A stretch of DNA of 6,735 nucleotides, from the NCBI GenBank assembly GCA_037134755.1, contig JBAXLO010000237.1:1-6735 (forward strand). Reading direction: 5' to 3'. Under the pieces are notes generated by a model. It had not been told where the DNA came from. It did not search any database and saw only the letters and a list, made by a program, of their open reading frames with translations. Positions 4,945 to 6,735 of this stretch are shown here, piece by piece. The stretch comes from JBAXLO01 sp037134755. Lineage in GTDB: Bacteria; Bacteroidota; Bacteroidia; Bacteroidales; JACABE01. Positions within the stretch are counted from its first letter, which is position 1. The number at the start of each line of letters is the position of its first letter. Made by a program: the position numbers and the translations under genes.

Positions 4945-5721
4945 TTAGCCTCCACAATCACAATCATTATTCTCACAATCTATCTTTAAACCTTTTGCAG
5001 GATTTTTAAATTCATTAATCCTTTTCTTAAGCATCTTGGTTTCTACTTCAGTAAGTTTTATAGAGGTAATTATTTTATTTATCTCTGCAATAATTTTCTG
5101 ACTATTGTAATTATAACAGTTTCCATGTGTAATATCATTAATGATGTTTACTTTTAGTTTATTAAGTTCAGGTTCGAATTCTTTATCAGAAATAAGTGCA
5201 TTTTGTATCTTTTTTAAAGTATTCAACTCAATATCGTCACCTAACAAACTGACACCACTATAATCACTTGTTTGCTCAATCCATGCAGGAAAGAAATCTT
5301 CTCCATAAACTGAAAATAAGATTTCAAAAAAATCATCATCACTTTTTTCAGGAGTAGATTCTGCAAGATCTATAAAGATAGATAAATTAGGAGATACTAT
5401 TACAGCAGTCCCCTCATATCCGGCAAAACTAATACCGGGTACAATAGTATCCAACAAATCATAATCCAAACTCCAATCTTCAGTTGATTGAACTTTAACT
5501 TCTAAACTATCGGCTAAACTACCACTTATTTCAATTATCTTTTGATATACCCTATGCAGATCATGTGCAGTTTTTATATTTTCAAAACCTTTAAGATAAT
5601 CATTTATCTGATTAATTTGATTTTTATTAAAATATGTTTCAAGTTTATTTTGTTCCTGAGCATTTGCCGAACTAAAAGCAAAACTGATATAAAGCAATAT
5701 TATAATTAAGATCCTTTTCAT
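4945..5721 (-). CDS. Secreted protein of unknown function, 258 residues, cysteine-rich C-terminus
   Basis: A clear Sec signal peptide opens the protein: MKR, a hydrophobic core ILIIILLYISFAF, and a likely cut after A21 (SSANA/QEQ). No lipobox cysteine is present, so it is periplasmic or released rather than a lipoprotein. The mature part mixes helices (about 25-75 and 165-240) with a short beta-like stretch around 95-120 (GISFAGYEGTAVIVSPNLSIFID). Cysteines are C202, C249, C254 and C256; the last ten residues, CENNDCDCGG, hold three of them plus acidic residues, which could bind metal or form disulfides. I do not recognise the family. Its ATG overlaps the stop of the upstream phosphodiester-glycosidase gene in an ATGA, which implies coupled translation and a related exported role. 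Confidence 0.85.
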   Translation of the reverse strand: MKRILIIILLYISFAFSSANAQEQNKLETYFNKNQINQINDYLKGFENIKTAHDLHRVYQKIIEISGSLADSLEVKVQSTEDWSLDYDLLDTIVPGISFAGYEGTAVIVSPNLSIFIDLAESTPEKSDDDFFEILFSVYGEDFFPAWIEQTSDYSGVSLLGDDIELNTLKKIQNALISDKEFEPELNKLKVNIINDITHGNCYNYNSQKIIAEINKIITSIKLTEVETKMLKKRINEFKNPAKGLKIDCENNDCDCGG

Positions 5722-6560
5722 TTTTTTAATATTATTAAAGCGTTAGCAACAGATCTTTCTCCAGTTTTATCACTTGGCAAATTTACAACTCCTTTTTCTT
5801 TTGTCCAAATTGTAGTTGAACCACCACCATCTAAATTAATTGCATCAACACAACCTAAGCTTAAGAGAAACTTTTGAACTTCAAAAAGACTCATTCCTTC
5901 AGCATTTACTGATCTACCATCAATAGCTATAAAAATCACTGAATGTTTAGTATCACATAGACAAGTTCTGGGATGTCGTAAAGCTGTAAAACTCATATTA
6001 GGTAGTATCTGAGCTCTTGAATTATAAATAAGCAAAGGACCTGTTACCATAACAGCTGTTTCTAACTTTGATTCTTTATAAAACGTATCAGATTTAGCCG
6101 GTTCAATTTCTAGTTTATTATCTTTATTTAATACAATAGCCCCATTAGTTAAGCTATCCGGTTTAGCCCATTTCATAGAAGTTGGCTTTGTATAACTAAT
6201 AACTGAATCATTTATTTCAAAATAACTAACACTTCCTCCTTTATCCTCATCAAAAAAGCTCCCATTTATAGCTATTAAAGCATTATATCTTTCACCAATA
6301 GTGCTTGTTTTTATTAATTCTGGTTCACTATGACCAATACTTAGAGTATATGATTTCAAAGACTCATAAGATATCGTAATCATGTATATTTCTTGTTTGC
6401 TATTATATAAAGTGTCGGTTTTAATTTCAATAACATGAATTGTATCTTTTACATAATCACTTTCTTGATGAATCTGTTGACTTACTACATAAAAGTAATT
6501 AATAAATAAAAACACAACAGTAAGAAAGAATTTTAAAGATCTCTTTTCTGTCTTTTTCAT
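5718..6560 (-). CDS. Exported phosphodiester glycosidase (NAGPA) domain protein
   Basis: The 280-residue protein begins MKKTEKRSLKFFLTVVFLFINYFYVVS, a signal peptide or N-terminal anchor, so it acts outside the cytoplasm. An ATG at 6671 would add 37 residues before it and bury this signal, so I use 6560. The domain marks are INGSFFD at 98-104, VTGPLLI at 172-178, HPRTCL at 196-201, IDGRS at 213-217, GMSLFE at 222-227, NLDGGGSTT at 242-250 and ERSVANAL at 268-275, the standard order of the phosphodiester glycosidase family named after the human uncovering enzyme. Members hydrolyse sugar-phosphodiester bonds in glycans; the substrate here is unknown, with a wall, capsule or exopolysaccharide component plausible. 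It is the first gene of the leftward unit, overlapping the next gene by 4 bases. Confidence 0.9.
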   Translation of the reverse strand: MKKTEKRSLKFFLTVVFLFINYFYVVSQQIHQESDYVKDTIHVIEIKTDTLYNSKQEIYMITISYESLKSYTLSIGHSEPELIKTSTIGERYNALIAINGSFFDEDKGGSVSYFEINDSVISYTKPTSMKWAKPDSLTNGAIVLNKDNKLEIEPAKSDTFYKESKLETAVMVTGPLLIYNSRAQILPNMSFTALRHPRTCLCDTKHSVIFIAIDGRSVNAEGMSLFEVQKFLLSLGCVDAINLDGGGSTTIWTKEKGVVNLPSDKTGERSVANALIILKK

Positions 6561-6735
6561 TTCAAATAAGTAATATTTATTAAGAAAAGAAATGCTATTT
6601 CGTATTATTAGAAACACTTGCTTCTTTTTGTACACCAATTTTAATCCATAAATTTTCGGGTTTAACACCAAAAGTATTACTTAAGGTGGGTTCTAAAAAT
6701 TGAATTTTATTTAAAATATTTCAAAGGATATAAGA
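6561..6735. other. Upstream region of the leftward operon with a weak -7 box
   Basis: No gene is seen to the window edge. CAAAAGTA at 6669-6676 reads TACTTTTG on the minus strand and fits the Bacteroidota -7 box; transcription would start near 6663, giving a leader of about 100 bases to the ATG at 6560. If right, it would exclude the alternative start at 6671. There is no TTG at the expected -33 position, so support is weak. Confidence 0.35.

Noticed and set aside
6561..6671. Longer start of the NAGPA-domain protein at 6671
   Set aside because: It would put 37 residues before a well-formed signal peptide, and a weak -7 box at 6669-6676 would place transcription start downstream of that ATG.

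Overview
The window looks like AT-rich chromosomal DNA from a Bacteroidota (Bacteroidetes) bacterium. Three things support this. Intergenic DNA and codon choice are strongly A+T-biased. Genes start without clear Shine-Dalgarno sequences. The best promoter (1777-1807) has the Bacteroidota form, TTG, 20 bases, then TAnnTTTG, rather than an E. coli-type promoter. The short hairpin repeats at 23-47 and 3374-3462 resemble intergenic repeats I recall from this phylum. The genus cannot be told from the sequence.

Layout. (1) 50-1060, minus strand: a 336-residue protein of unknown function with a REP-like hairpin 2 bases after its stop. (2) 1061-1839: a 779-base gene-free region. Its core (about 1331-1704) is a degenerate tandem array with a strict 41-42 bp period, made of alternating A/T-rich palindromes; two apparent minus-strand ORFs here are artefacts of the repeat. 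(3) 1840-3311, plus strand: a compact three-gene cassette behind the promoter. It encodes a 71-residue basic protein, a GIY-YIG nuclease-like protein (2-base gap) and a membrane protein with a predicted winged helix and a four-cysteine zinc ribbon. (4) 3312-3506: gene-free, with three consecutive hairpin repeats; one is followed by a T-rich run on the minus strand and could end the leftward operon. (5) 3507-6560, minus strand: four genes, probably one transcription unit. In transcription order they are a secreted phosphodiester-glycosidase (NAGPA) domain protein, a secreted 258-residue protein coupled to it by a 4-base ATGA overlap, a single-domain TfoX/Sxy N-terminal protein, and a low-specificity L-threonine aldolase.

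How the genes may work together. The leftward operon opens with two exported proteins that are probably co-translated, followed by two cytosolic housekeeping-type genes with no evident shared pathway. The rightward cassette is the best candidate for an undescribed system: a small basic protein tightly paired with a GIY-YIG nuclease-like protein, plus a membrane-anchored zinc-ribbon protein. It is flanked by the palindrome array on one side and a cluster of mobile-type repeats on the other. A defence or DNA-processing role is inference only; no defence hallmark gene, integrase or transposase lies in the window.
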